Positions 16,842-24,600 of a stretch of 54,269 nucleotides of DNA are shown piece after piece (position 1 is the stretch's first letter; each line of letters begins with the position of its first letter). Position numbers and translations under genes: made by a program. The notes beneath the pieces are model-generated. The model ran no database searches and was not told the origin of the DNA. It saw only the letters and a list, made by a program, of their open reading frames with translations. Origin of the DNA: Castellaniella sp049673105 (GTDB lineage Bacteria; Pseudomonadota; Gammaproteobacteria; Burkholderiales; Burkholderiaceae_B); assembly GCF_049673105.1 (NCBI RefSeq), contig NZ_JBATXG010000023.1:1-54269 (forward strand), in the 5' to 3' direction.

Positions 16842-17063
16842 CTATTCCAGCCCTCGGCTCAGGCGTTCCGGCTCGATGGCTGACACGCCCTCGATGTCCT
16901 TCAGCGCCGACAGCCGGTCTTCTTCTATGTTGCCGGCAATCGCGCCCACTGTCGTCAGCTCGCGCTCCACGTTCAGGCCGGCCTGCCGGCAGCGTTCCAG
17001 GACGACAGGGTAGCGGTCGCGCCAATCTTCGCGCACCAACAAGGTCAGATTGATCAGTCCCAT
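16842..17063 (-). CDS. small protein resembling a stand-alone subtilase propeptide/inhibitor
   Basis: The 73-residue protein begins MGLINLTLLVREDW and ends IEGVSAIEPERLSRGLE. The subtilase encoded just upstream has a similar ending to its own N-terminal domain (TILAIEPERTVRAI, residues 85-98), so the two share the VxxIEPER pattern at the end of an alpha/beta propeptide-like (I9-type) unit. It starts 4 bases after the subtilase stop. I infer an inhibitor or chaperone for that protease. Similar small proteins are sometimes mislabelled as ketohydroxyglutarate aldolase; nothing here supports an aldolase. Confidence 0.6.
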   Translation of the reverse strand: MGLINLTLLVREDWRDRYPVVLERCRQAGLNVERELTTVGAIAGNIEEDRLSALKDIEGVSAIEPERLSRGLE

Positions 17064-17067
17064 GATG

Positions 17068-18282
17068 TCAACGCTCCGCCTGAGCTGCATCCGGCGCCTG
17101 GACCAGGCCGGTGCCGACATCCCTGTACGCATCACGTAGTTCCTGAGCGCTGTCCAGCAGTCGTTCCGCCAGACGCGCGGCGCGCGCCTGGGGATCCTGC
17201 TGCGCATGCAAGGCGGCGACACCCGCCACAAAGGGCGTGGCCATGCTGGTCCCGCTGAGTTCCCGGTAGAGATCGGGCGTCGGCCAGGACGATAGAACAT
17301 CGACCCCGGGGGCTGCCAGGTTGACCTCCCCGCCGGAACCCTGCAAGCCGCCGCAGGAAAAAGGCGCGACGCTCAGGTCGCGGCTCACGGCGGCCACCGC
17401 CATGATCGAAGGACAATTGGCCGGATGCCCGACCGGCGCAATCCGCTCCGGTCTCTGGCTTTCATTGCCCGCTGCCGCCACGATCAGGGTGCCGGCGGCC
17501 AAGGCTCGCCGCGCCACTTCCTCGAAGACCTGGGAATAGCTTTCTCCGGGGGTGACCGGACTGCCCAGCGACAGGGACACAATGTGACATCCGTGTCCCA
17601 CGGCCCAGTCTATCCCTTCCAGAATCCCCCCATCGCCACCGCTGCCCTCATCTCCCAGGACCTTGCCGATATACAGCCGGGCCTCGCCCGCGACGCCATA
17701 GCGGGGGCGCCCGGCAGGGATCGGGGGGCCTGCAGCAATGCCCGCGCAGTGCGTTCCATGACCATTGCCGTCCTGCACGGACTGGCCCGCCACAAAGGAA
17801 CGGCTTTCGATCCGGCGATCGGCAAAGTCTGGATGCGTCAGATCCAGCCCGGTATCCAGGATGGCGATACGGATGTCCCGCCCCGTCAACGCGGACGCAT
17901 CGGCGCCCACCGCGCGCACGCCCCACGACGCCGCCTCGTCCGATGCAGGTGCTGCGGCACGATCTGCTGGACTCGTCCGGTCCGCACCAATGGCACGGAC
18001 CGTACGTTCCGGCTCGATGGCCAAAATGGTGTCGCCGTCCGCCGCAGCCTCGAGAAGGCGCAGACGGGCGGGATCCGAACAACGCACGAACGCGGCGCCG
18101 ATGCGATCAAACACCAGGGCGCACGACTCATCCAGCGTGGCGGGCTGCGCGTCGGACCGCCTTTGGATACTGAGCTGGGCCAACTCAGCCAGATGCCGGA
18201 CACCAGCCTCCTGGCGATCCTGATGAAAAAGAACCAGATAGCGACCGGTTTGAGACCGGCCCTGAGTTGCAGTATCCGACAT
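17068..18282 (-). CDS. subtilisin-family (S8) serine protease without a signal peptide
   Basis: The 404-residue protein has an N-terminal propeptide-like region (about 12-100) and an S8 catalytic domain with all key residues: D143 in ILDTGLD, H175 in GNGHGTHCAG, oxyanion N273 in AAAGNES and S346 in SGTSMATP. The N-terminus (MSDTATQGRSQTGRY) is polar, so the enzyme is probably cytoplasmic or exported by a non-classical route. GGAGGG lies before the ATG. It forms a two-gene unit with the small propeptide-like protein downstream. The physiological target is unknown. Confidence 0.88.
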   Translation of the reverse strand: MSDTATQGRSQTGRYLVLFHQDRQEAGVRHLAELAQLSIQRRSDAQPATLDESCALVFDRIGAAFVRCSDPARLRLLEAAADGDTILAIEPERTVRAIGADRTSPADRAAAPASDEAASWGVRAVGADASALTGRDIRIAILDTGLDLTHPDFADRRIESRSFVAGQSVQDGNGHGTHCAGIAAGPPIPAGRPRYGVAGEARLYIGKVLGDEGSGGDGGILEGIDWAVGHGCHIVSLSLGSPVTPGESYSQVFEEVARRALAAGTLIVAAAGNESQRPERIAPVGHPANCPSIMAVAAVSRDLSVAPFSCGGLQGSGGEVNLAAPGVDVLSSWPTPDLYRELSGTSMATPFVAGVAALHAQQDPQARAARLAERLLDSAQELRDAYRDVGTGLVQAPDAAQAER

Positions 18283-18491
18283 GACGCCCTCCTGTCCAGA
18301 CTCTAGCTTCCTGTCACCTTAGCACGCAGCTCTATCGGAAACCCCCCGCGGCAAAGGGTGTTTGCAATCCGTTCATCCCCGACACAGACGAGCCGTCAAC
18401 GCGGGACACGACACCGGATGAAACGAAAAACCAGGCACTCGCATCGAATGCCGTGAGAGCAGCAATACGCTGCCCCTTTCTGGAGAACAAG

Positions 18492-18926
18492 ATGATCCGC
18501 ACATTACTGACCGCAACCGCTGCCGCCGCCGCCCTGGCTCTGTCCCTGGGCGCTTCCCCCGTCATGGCGGCGCAAGCCACCGTCACCACCGCCCCGCCTG
18601 CCGCCCCTTACAAGGCGGTCAGCTCTCTGGTCAAATTGCCTGATTTCATCCCCGGCCTGGGTCAACTCTTTGTCGACCCGGCTACCCTGCCCGCCGGCCC
18701 CTTCCTGGGCTACGATCACGATGGCAAGCTGGTCAGCACGACCTATATGATCCCCCTGTCGGCCATGAAGGCGGACATGAACCTGCATGACCTGAAGGCG
18801 CCGGCCGGCACGGTCGATCACGTGGACATCATGTACAACGCTGGCCACCCCGGCGTGGCGGAGCCGCACATCCACATCGTGCTGTGGAACGTCCCGGCCA
18901 GCCAGGAAAGCCGCGTGGCGAAATGA
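18492..18926 (+). CDS. exported TTHB210-like (DUF5602) protein
   Basis: The 144-residue protein has a signal peptide (about 1-29, ending PVMAA). Its mature part contains FLGYDHDGKLVSTTYMIPL and a histidine-rich end, VDHVDIMYNAGHPGVAEPHIHIVLW, which I associate with the TTHB210-like/DUF5602 family. HPGxxEPHIHI could bind metal. The start at 18492 follows a TGGAGAACAAG sequence. It overlaps the cupredoxin gene by ATGA, so the two are probably made together. The function is not established. Confidence 0.6.
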   Translation: MIRTLLTATAAAAALALSLGASPVMAAQATVTTAPPAAPYKAVSSLVKLPDFIPGLGQLFVDPATLPAGPFLGYDHDGKLVSTTYMIPLSAMKADMNLHDLKAPAGTVDHVDIMYNAGHPGVAEPHIHIVLWNVPASQESRVAK

Positions 18927-19450
18927 GGGCCTTTGCCTTTGACCCCCGCCGGCGTCTGATATTGTCCGCCGGGGGCGGCCTTTTGCTCACCGCTGCATTG
19001 CCGCCCCCTGCGGCAGCGGCGGGCGGCGAGGTCGAGATCGCCATGTCAGGCACGCCCAGTGGATCCGACGTCTGGTTTCGCCCGCGCGGCCTGCTGATTC
19101 GAGCGGGACAAACCGTACGCTGGGTCAACCGCGACACCGGCAATGTGCATACCACGACGGCCTACCACCCCGAGAACGGCAAACCCCGGCGCATTCCGGA
19201 TGCGGCTTCCAGCTGGAATTCCGACTACATCATGCCTGGGAAGTCATTCGCCATCACGTTTGACGTCCCCGGCGTCTACGATTATTTCTGCATCCCGCAC
19301 GAACACGCGGGCATGGTGGGCCGCATCATCGTCGGCACCGCAGATGCATCCGTCCGGCCCTATGCACAGACGGATGCCAAGCTGCCTGCAGCCGCTTTGG
19401 AGCATCTGCCCGCCATCGCGGACATTCTGAAAGGCACGCCCATTCAATAA
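18923..19450 (+). CDS. plastocyanin-like cupredoxin
   Basis: The 175-residue protein has a Tat-like leader (PRRRLILSAGGG) and a type I copper domain. Predicted ligands are H76 in GNVHTTTAYH (or H82) and the C-terminal set C123, H126 and M131 in YFCIPHEHAGM, the plastocyanin spacing C-x2-H-x4-M. About 40 residues extend beyond the usual domain end. It is probably a periplasmic electron carrier or copper-binding protein. The coupled upstream gene and the copper receptor nearby suggest copper or redox work, but a role in denitrification is a guess. Confidence 0.85.
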   Translation: MRAFAFDPRRRLILSAGGGLLLTAALPPPAAAAGGEVEIAMSGTPSGSDVWFRPRGLLIRAGQTVRWVNRDTGNVHTTTAYHPENGKPRRIPDAASSWNSDYIMPGKSFAITFDVPGVYDYFCIPHEHAGMVGRIIVGTADASVRPYAQTDAKLPAAALEHLPAIADILKGTPIQ

Positions 19451-19483
19451 GCAGGCGGCGCGGCGGCAATCCCGCAGCGCCGA

Positions 19484-20131
19484 TCAGGCCGCCTTGCGAA
19501 ACGTCAGATTGATGCGCTGGCTGCCCAGCAGCGGATGCGGCGCGTCCACCATCGGCAGCACACCGTGATAGCGCATCCGGTCTTCCCCGCCCCAGACCGC
19601 GACATCGCCATGCAGCAAGCTTGTCCTGAAACACTTGTCCGTGCGCGCATGGCCGCCAAAGACGAATACCGCCGCCATGCCCAGCGACACCGACACGATG
19701 GGCGCGCTGGAATCCACTTCGTTTTTATCCTGATGCAAAGACAGACGCGACCCCGGCACATAGCGATTGATCAGACAAGCGTCCGGTGCGAAGCCATCAA
19801 AGCCGGCAGCCGCAGCCGCGCGTTGCGCCAGGCGAAGGAAGACCGCCGGCATGGCGGGCCAGGGGCGCCCGTGCGAAGGGTCAACCCGGCTGTAACGGTA
19901 TCCGAATCGGTCGCTGGTCCAGCCCAGCGTCTCGCAGTTGCTCAGGGCCACCGACATGGTGAATCCCCCCGGCGTGATCATATGGCGAAACGGCGACGCG
20001 GCCTGGATATCCGCCAAGGCCGGCAGCAAAGCATCTACATCCGGCAGGGCGAAGCCGCGCAGGATGCCGGCAGCGGACCCCATGCGGTCATACGTGCCTG
20101 TATCGGACGCACCAAACAGATCAAGCGTCAT
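19484..20131 (-). CDS. alkB: AlkB, DNA/RNA alkylation-repair dioxygenase
   Basis: AlkB is an Fe(II)/2-oxoglutarate dioxygenase that removes methyl groups from 1-methyladenine and 3-methylcytosine. The 215-residue protein has the iron ligands H133 and D135 (LHQDKNE) and H189 (RYHGV), and the 2-oxoglutarate arginines in SQRINLTFR (R206, R212). NRYVPGSRLSLH is the expected substrate-loop motif. It lies 21 bases downstream of a small conserved gene on the same strand. Confidence 0.94.
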   Translation of the reverse strand: MTLDLFGASDTGTYDRMGSAAGILRGFALPDVDALLPALADIQAASPFRHMITPGGFTMSVALSNCETLGWTSDRFGYRYSRVDPSHGRPWPAMPAVFLRLAQRAAAAAGFDGFAPDACLINRYVPGSRLSLHQDKNEVDSSAPIVSVSLGMAAVFVFGGHARTDKCFRTSLLHGDVAVWGGEDRMRYHGVLPMVDAPHPLLGSQRINLTFRKAA

Positions 20132-20152
20132 AGCAGGCTGGTTCAGGGACGG

Positions 20153-20341
20153 TCAGGACTTCTTCGACCTGGCCGGCGGCTGGGGCGTCGTCGACACCGG
20201 ATCGCTGGCCGGAAAAGTACCGTCCAACGCCTCGTCCAGCGCATCTTCCCGCTCTTGCACGGTCTTCGCCTCGTCCCGGCGCAGTTGGGGGGCGTCCGGT
20301 GAAATAGGCTGACCCGGGTGTTTCGGTTGATGTTTCTGCAT
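20153..20341 (-). CDS. small conserved hypothetical protein (LDEALxxxFPASDP type)
   Basis: The 62-residue protein is hydrophilic, with the core EREDALDEALDGTFPASDPVSTT. That ASDP-centred motif occurs in many short proteobacterial proteins of unknown function. It is probably co-transcribed with alkB downstream. Three 12-bp repeats lie 39-74 bases upstream of its start. Confidence 0.65.
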   Translation of the reverse strand: MQKHQPKHPGQPISPDAPQLRRDEAKTVQEREDALDEALDGTFPASDPVSTTPQPPARSKKS

Positions 20342-20379
20342 GATGGGTTCCCGCTCTAAATCGGAAGGCAGGCATTCAT

Positions 20380-20415
20380 GATACCTAAACCGGTACCTAA
20401 GCCGATACCTATTTC
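20380..20415. repeat. three 12-bp direct repeats upstream of the small gene
   Basis: GATACCTAAACC, GGTACCTAAGCC and GATACCTATTTC follow one another with an exact 12-bp period. All keep the word TACCTA. They lie upstream of the small gene and alkB and downstream of the copper receptor stop, so a regulator binding array for the minus-strand unit is plausible. No known operator was recognised. Confidence 0.55.
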
Positions 20416-20560
20416 ACACAGCCCATTGAGGCCTGAACGGTTATACCGTCCATAGTCGTTTAACCAGCCCCTGACACAGGGTTGTCCGGGCGTCAACGAT
20501 CCGCCTGCAGCAAGGTACCGGCGGCCTCCGCCGGTACGCCAACCTCCTTCAGCTCAGCAA

Positions 20561-22615
20561 TTAGAACTTCACCCCCAGTCTGGCCCAGACGATGCGACCA
20601 GGCTCGTTCACCTGCGTATTGGATGCAAAGCCGAAGCCGGCATTGCCGGCCAGATTCAAATGCTCGGTGTAGGTCTTGTCGAGCAGGTTATCCACACCCA
20701 CCGTCAGCTTGACCGTCTTGTTCAAGGCATACGATCCGTTCAGCGCCAGAGTGCCGAAGCCGGCGCTGGCGCCGAAGTCCTTGCCGACGACATTACCCTT
20801 GCTCAAAGCAATCCGGTCTTGCGACGCCACCAAGCGCCACAAAGCGCCAGCCGACCAGGGGCCGTTCTCATACGATAGGCTCAAGCGGCCTTCCAGCGGC
20901 GGTATCTGCGGCAAAGGGCCGCCGTCCGTGCGGTTCTTGGCCCAGGCATAGGCCAAGGTCGAGCCCAGCTTCCAGCGCGGCGTCAGCGCATACGACACAC
21001 CCAGCTCGCCCCCCGCAATCGACGCATCGATATTGCGAGCCGTCGAGGTCGCGCCCGCGTACTCGAACAAAATGAAGTCCCGCACATGCCCGGCATACAC
21101 GGAGACCCACGCCTCCAGACTCTCGGTCTTGTACTGTGCCCCCAGATCCAGCTGCGTCGTCTTCTCGGGCTGCACTCCCTGGAATGCGTTGACAGAACCC
21201 GCCGGCCCCTTATTGGGAGAGAACAATTCCCAGTAGTCCGGGAAACGCTGCACATGTCCGATCCCGGCATACAGCGTCGCCGGGACGGCCTGCAGATCCC
21301 GCTCGTAGCGCAAGAACCCGCTGGGCAGGGTGTCATTGCGGCGTTTCCCGGCGGTGGGGTTGGGCGGCGACATGGGGTACATCATCCCCTTGCCCGCCCG
21401 CTGCCGAACATCCTTGACCGAGGCCCAGTCCACACGCGCGCCGCCCACGACCCGGTCCAAATCCGTGACATGCCAGGTCGCTTCGGCAAACACGCCGGTA
21501 TTGGTGAAACGGGCATCCTCGATCCACGGCTTGGTGTCGTAGGGCGTCATTTGGTTGCCGCTGCGGAAACGATGCCGGCTTTCCTGCCAGTCGAGGCCGG
21601 TTATCACCTCGACCTGCCCCAGATCCAGTGTGCCCGCCGCGCGCCCGCCCCAGGTGGCGCGATCCACATTGGACGCCATCGCCATCGCCCCAGGCGGCGG
21701 CGTGCGCAAGGAATAATTGTCCATGACGTGATCGGCGTAGTTGTAATAGACCTGCGCCTCGAGCTTCTTCAGCACGTCGCTCAAGTGGCGTTTTTCGACG
21801 CGCAAGCCCAGGCTTTCACGCTTGAACTGCGATCCATCCATGCCACGTCCCGCGTAACGGGCCTCGCCGTCTCCCGTGCCCGCCGTCAATTCAATCAGAG
21901 TGTTGGCATCCGGCGTCAAGCCCAGCGTCAGATCCGTATTCCACTTATCCCAACGAGAAGGGATCTTCTGACCATCGCCATCCTCGTAATCGCCGGAATG
22001 CGAATGATTGGCCGCCACCCGCGCATAGAATTTTTCATTCCCCACAGTCAGGTCGGCCGTCTGATCATTGCGGTCAAATGAGCCTGCGGTCAGGCTGCCG
22101 TCAAAGCGAATGCCAAATTCCGTGAAGCCGGGCGCATCCCGATCGAAACGGACGGTTCCGGCAGACGCGCCCGGCCCCCAGAGCACCGTCTGCGGCCCTT
22201 TGATGACCGTCAGTTTGTCGAAATTTTCCGGCGAAATATAGGAACTGGGCGCATCCATGCGCGACGGGCAGGCGCCCGGCATCGATGTGCCGTTGGTCAG
22301 CAGATTCAGACGAGAGCCAAACATACCGCGCAGCACGGGATCGCCATTGGTCCCGCCATTGCGGATGGCCGAGAAGCCAGGGATCGTCTTCAGATAGTCC
22401 GTCCCGTCGCTGGCAGGCAGCGGCTGCCGCGGAACCTTGGGATTCGATTCGATGGTCAGCGGGGACGACGGCGCCACACCGGTGATCACGACCGGATCCA
22501 GCGTCGACACGAAAGAGGACGAGGCGTCCTGGGATTCCGCCCAGGCGGGCAAGGCCACGATCAGGGCGAGCGCCAGCGTCGAGCGCGGAAAGGCGCGATG
22601 AAAATTGTGATTCAT
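20561..22615 (-). CDS. oprC: TonB-dependent copper receptor, OprC/NosA type
   Basis: This outer-membrane beta-barrel imports copper with TonB energy. The 684-residue protein has a signal peptide (cleavage after PAWA), a plug domain with YISPENFDKLTVIKGPQTV and GASAGTVRF, and a barrel ending in the aromatic LGVKF. In the plug, C116-PSR-M120 (GACPSRMDAPSS) matches the CxxxM copper site described for Pseudomonas OprC. NosA, a relative, was found through its link to N2O reductase. A DUF2946 gene lies upstream on the same strand, as is common for this receptor. Confidence 0.9.
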   Translation of the reverse strand: MNHNFHRAFPRSTLALALIVALPAWAESQDASSSFVSTLDPVVITGVAPSSPLTIESNPKVPRQPLPASDGTDYLKTIPGFSAIRNGGTNGDPVLRGMFGSRLNLLTNGTSMPGACPSRMDAPSSYISPENFDKLTVIKGPQTVLWGPGASAGTVRFDRDAPGFTEFGIRFDGSLTAGSFDRNDQTADLTVGNEKFYARVAANHSHSGDYEDGDGQKIPSRWDKWNTDLTLGLTPDANTLIELTAGTGDGEARYAGRGMDGSQFKRESLGLRVEKRHLSDVLKKLEAQVYYNYADHVMDNYSLRTPPPGAMAMASNVDRATWGGRAAGTLDLGQVEVITGLDWQESRHRFRSGNQMTPYDTKPWIEDARFTNTGVFAEATWHVTDLDRVVGGARVDWASVKDVRQRAGKGMMYPMSPPNPTAGKRRNDTLPSGFLRYERDLQAVPATLYAGIGHVQRFPDYWELFSPNKGPAGSVNAFQGVQPEKTTQLDLGAQYKTESLEAWVSVYAGHVRDFILFEYAGATSTARNIDASIAGGELGVSYALTPRWKLGSTLAYAWAKNRTDGGPLPQIPPLEGRLSLSYENGPWSAGALWRLVASQDRIALSKGNVVGKDFGASAGFGTLALNGSYALNKTVKLTVGVDNLLDKTYTEHLNLAGNAGFGFASNTQVNEPGRIVWARLGVKF

Positions 22616-22727
22616 GATATCGAGATAAACAGTAAGCCGCCGCGGCGGAAAACAAGCCGCTTCAGCTGAATACGAAGGGATGCCGTGGCGACGCAGATGC
22701 GCGCCAGGACCAGTACTGCCGATGCAA

Positions 22728-23114
22728 TCAGGCAGGGAGGGGGGGCGCGCGCGGAGGATGGGCGCGGCGGGCCAGACGCGTCACCGGCGCCTGGGCCAGA
22801 TGACGGTAGCGAACGACAAGGGGCGCTGCAGCAGGCCGCTCAAAGGCTGCGCCAGCAGGCGGCACAAAAGGTAGATGATGAACGAGGACGCAGTACCCGC
22901 AATAGGGGTCCTCAAGCGCCGGGGAGTGAGGCTCACCGTCATCCGGCACCAGGGACAAGGCGACCTGCTCTGGCCCCGAGGGACCGCAGACATCCACCCA
23001 TACCAGGCCCTGTTCCGCAGCCAGCCACTTGGACACCGATGGCGCAAGCGCCACGAGACACATGGCGAATAGCGCCACCCAGGCGGCGTAGCGACGCCAG
23101 CGCAGCAGGCTCAT
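22728..23114 (-). CDS. DUF2946-family membrane protein
   Basis: The 128-residue protein has an N-terminal hydrophobic segment (about 8-28), then WVDVCGPSG and the cysteine/histidine cluster DPYCGYCVLVHH, which fits DUF2946. The family often sits beside TonB copper receptors and its cysteines suggest metal binding, but no function is established. It is upstream of oprC by 112 bases and probably co-transcribed. Confidence 0.75.
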   Translation of the reverse strand: MSLLRWRRYAAWVALFAMCLVALAPSVSKWLAAEQGLVWVDVCGPSGPEQVALSLVPDDGEPHSPALEDPYCGYCVLVHHLPFVPPAGAAFERPAAAPLVVRYRHLAQAPVTRLARRAHPPRAPPLPA

Positions 23115-23406
23115 GCCAGCCCCTCGTTGCGCCCGGCAGGATCCCGCATCGAACGCACTGCGTCAGCCAGCCCAGCGACAGGGCCGCCTGACGCTTGCTC
23201 GCCAGTCAGGGGGTTCGATGCGCACAGATTCATGCAGATGTATCGAAATATTGAATTTCAACGGAGGTTCAATTCTCCTCAGAGGGCCATCCCCCTGTCA
23301 ATCTGCAGGCGGCGCATCGCCAGGGAAAATGCCATGCTGCTTGACGGGCATCAAGCGCCTGCAAATCCGCATGAATTGTTCTCAATGGGAATCGGGACGT
23401 GTGGTA

Positions 23407-23477
23407 GGAGGATGGCTGAAAGTCAGGAGCCACCACCTGGCGCTGATTCGCCAGTGCGAGAGCAAAGCCCATCCTCC
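23407..23477. ncRNA. strongly foldable 71-base element of unknown function
   Basis: GGAGGATGG (23407-23415) pairs perfectly with CCATCCTCC (23469-23477) and encloses a second perfect stem, CTGGCG (23437-23442) with CGCCAG (23449-23454). GGCT/AGCC pairing at 23414-23431 is an alternative. The structure is nearly strand-symmetric. On the minus strand it would lie in the leader of DUF2946-oprC. It matches no RNA family I can name. Confidence 0.35.
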
Positions 23478-23493
23478 GTGAATGGGGTAGAGA

Positions 23494-23528
23494 CGAAAAA
23501 ACCCGCAAACCTAGTGGATTTGCGGGTT
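23494..23528 (-). terminator. Rho-independent terminator after the toxin-antitoxin unit
   Basis: AACCCGCAAA (23500-23509) and TTTGCGGGTT (23519-23528) form a perfect 10-bp stem. On the minus strand the stem is followed by a T-run. It lies about 24 bases past the antitoxin stop. Confidence 0.85.
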
Positions 23529-23551
23529 TCCCTGAACTGCTCTGGACGACA

Positions 23552-23884
23552 TCAGCCGGCTGGATGCGCCTTGACCTTGCCACTCAGCGCCAATGATGCA
23601 CGCAACGTATCGTTGATGCGAGTCTGCCAACCATCCCCGCTGGCGCGTAACGCCGCCAACACATCGGCGTCCAGCCGTAGCTTCACCGCTTCTTTCGTCA
23701 CTGCCTGAGTGCTGCCCACGGGTCGCCCACGACGCTTGGCGATTTGCTCCGGCGTATGTGTCTGGGCGAACTGGCCCGCCTTGGCTTCGGCCAGCGCATC
23801 ACGCAGCCCAGGCAGCGCCTGACCCGCATCGGCCTCGATGGCAGCCGTCACCTTGTCCACATCCAGTTTTTTGAGGGTCTTCAT
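23552..23884 (-). CDS. BrnA-like antitoxin
   Basis: The 110-residue protein ends in a BrnA-type DNA-binding region, KEAVKLRLDADVLAALRASGDGWQTRINDTLRASL (about 68-102), preceded by AKRRGRPVGS. Such proteins repress their own operon and neutralise the partner toxin. It starts 2 bases after the toxin stop (TGA-CC-ATG). A TTG two codons upstream is possible, but ATG 23884 is preferred. Confidence 0.78.
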   Translation of the reverse strand: MKTLKKLDVDKVTAAIEADAGQALPGLRDALAEAKAGQFAQTHTPEQIAKRRGRPVGSTQAVTKEAVKLRLDADVLAALRASGDGWQTRINDTLRASLALSGKVKAHPAG

Positions 23885-23886
23885 GG

Positions 23887-24180
23887 TCAACTCCGCTTGA
23901 TGTCCCTGGCTTTCACATTGGTGCGCTCAGCTTTGGCATAGACCATGACCAACAGCACGATTTCATCATCCACCAGATGAAAGTAGATCACCCGCGCACC
24001 GCCGCGCTTACCCATGCCGGGGCGCGACCAACGCACCTTGCGCGCACCATCAGCACCAGGGATCACATCACCCGAATCCGGATGCTCGGCGATCCAGTCG
24101 ATGAAAGCGTAGCGTTCATCTTCGCTCCACACATCGCCAGCCTGCTTCCGAAAAGTAGGGGTTTCAACAACGGTGCGCAT
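23887..24180 (-). CDS. RelE/HigB-type toxin
   Basis: The 97-residue protein has the RelE-superfamily pattern GADGARKVRWSRPGMGKRGGARVIYF followed by the strand EIVLLVMVYAKAE. These toxins cleave mRNA at the ribosome. The toxin gene precedes the antitoxin, as in higBA. ATG 24180 is chosen because the alignable sequence begins there. A TACAAT sequence 6-11 bases before the ATG could be a -10 element giving a leaderless mRNA. Confidence 0.82.
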   Translation of the reverse strand: MRTVVETPTFRKQAGDVWSEDERYAFIDWIAEHPDSGDVIPGADGARKVRWSRPGMGKRGGARVIYFHLVDDEIVLLVMVYAKAERTNVKARDIKRS

Positions 24181-24253
24181 AATTAATTGTACCCCCAAAA
24201 AACAAAAGCACAAGAATTAAGCACATCAAGAAGGTGTAACTACCGAAGATTTC

Positions 24254-24463
24254 TCAATCATTTCCTATGAGGGCGCTCTCGGCCTCCAACTCCTTCATCC
24301 GAGACATCATCGGCACATCCATGCCGCCGTACTTGGCCCGCCACTTGTTGAACGTCGCTGAACTGATGCCCAATTCACGGCACATCTCGGGCACCGTGAC
24401 GCCGGCTTCCATCCGTTTGATCGCATCCAGGATCTGGCTGTCTGTGAATCGTGACCTCTTCAT
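24254..24463 (-). pseudogene. truncated IS3-family transposase OrfA
   Basis: The 69-residue product MKRSRFTDSQIL ... MCRELGISSATFNKWRAKYGGMD ... MSRMKELEAE matches the N-terminal helix-turn-helix of IS3-family (IS407/ISD1-like) OrfA. Homology stops after LEAE, where OrfA normally continues into its leucine zipper; the frame closes with SALIGND. OrfB is absent. The start, with GAGGAG upstream, is intact. This is a remnant, not an active element. Confidence 0.8.
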
Positions 24464-24520
24464 GCTGTAGAACTCCTCAATGGAAAAATTCTACTTCTGA
24501 CCTCACCGCTTTAACGGGGG
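24254..24520 (-). mobile_element. IS3-family insertion sequence remnant (left part only)
   Basis: The remnant covers the leader and start of OrfA. The leader word GAGGTCAGAAGTAGAATTTT before the gene is of the kind found near IS3-family ends, but I could not fix the inverted repeat. The right part is missing, with the toxin-antitoxin pair on the truncated side. Outer limits are approximate. Confidence 0.5.
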
Positions 24521-24600
24521 ATTCCCATCCAGGGTGTCTAAAATGCGTGGATTACGCTGGATTTTCCTGGCCTGTCCTGGTGGTGGACACCATATAAACA

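Larger units (their letters stand above)
23115..23551. other. 437-base gap without a gene
   Basis: No convincing coding sequence was found on either strand. The gap contains a 71-base foldable element at 23407-23477, a terminator for the toxin-antitoxin unit at 23494-23528, and a weak Fur-like word (CATGAATTGTTCTCAATG, from about 23370). It is the presumed promoter and leader region of the DUF2946-oprC unit on the minus strand. Confidence 0.6.

Noticed and set aside
23263..23280. GGAGGTTCAATTCTCC, resembling a tRNA T-arm
   Set aside because: The T-stem mispairs when placed in the tRNA frame and no acceptor, D or anticodon arm can be found nearby.
23368..23390. Fur-like word in the gap upstream of the DUF2946 gene
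   Set aside because: Only one half-site matches well; much weaker than the box ahead of hmuR, so not listed as a feature.
23421..23442. AAGTCAGGAG followed by CACCTGGC, resembling the end of a cobalamin riboswitch
   Set aside because: The other conserved B12 elements are missing and no plus-strand gene follows.
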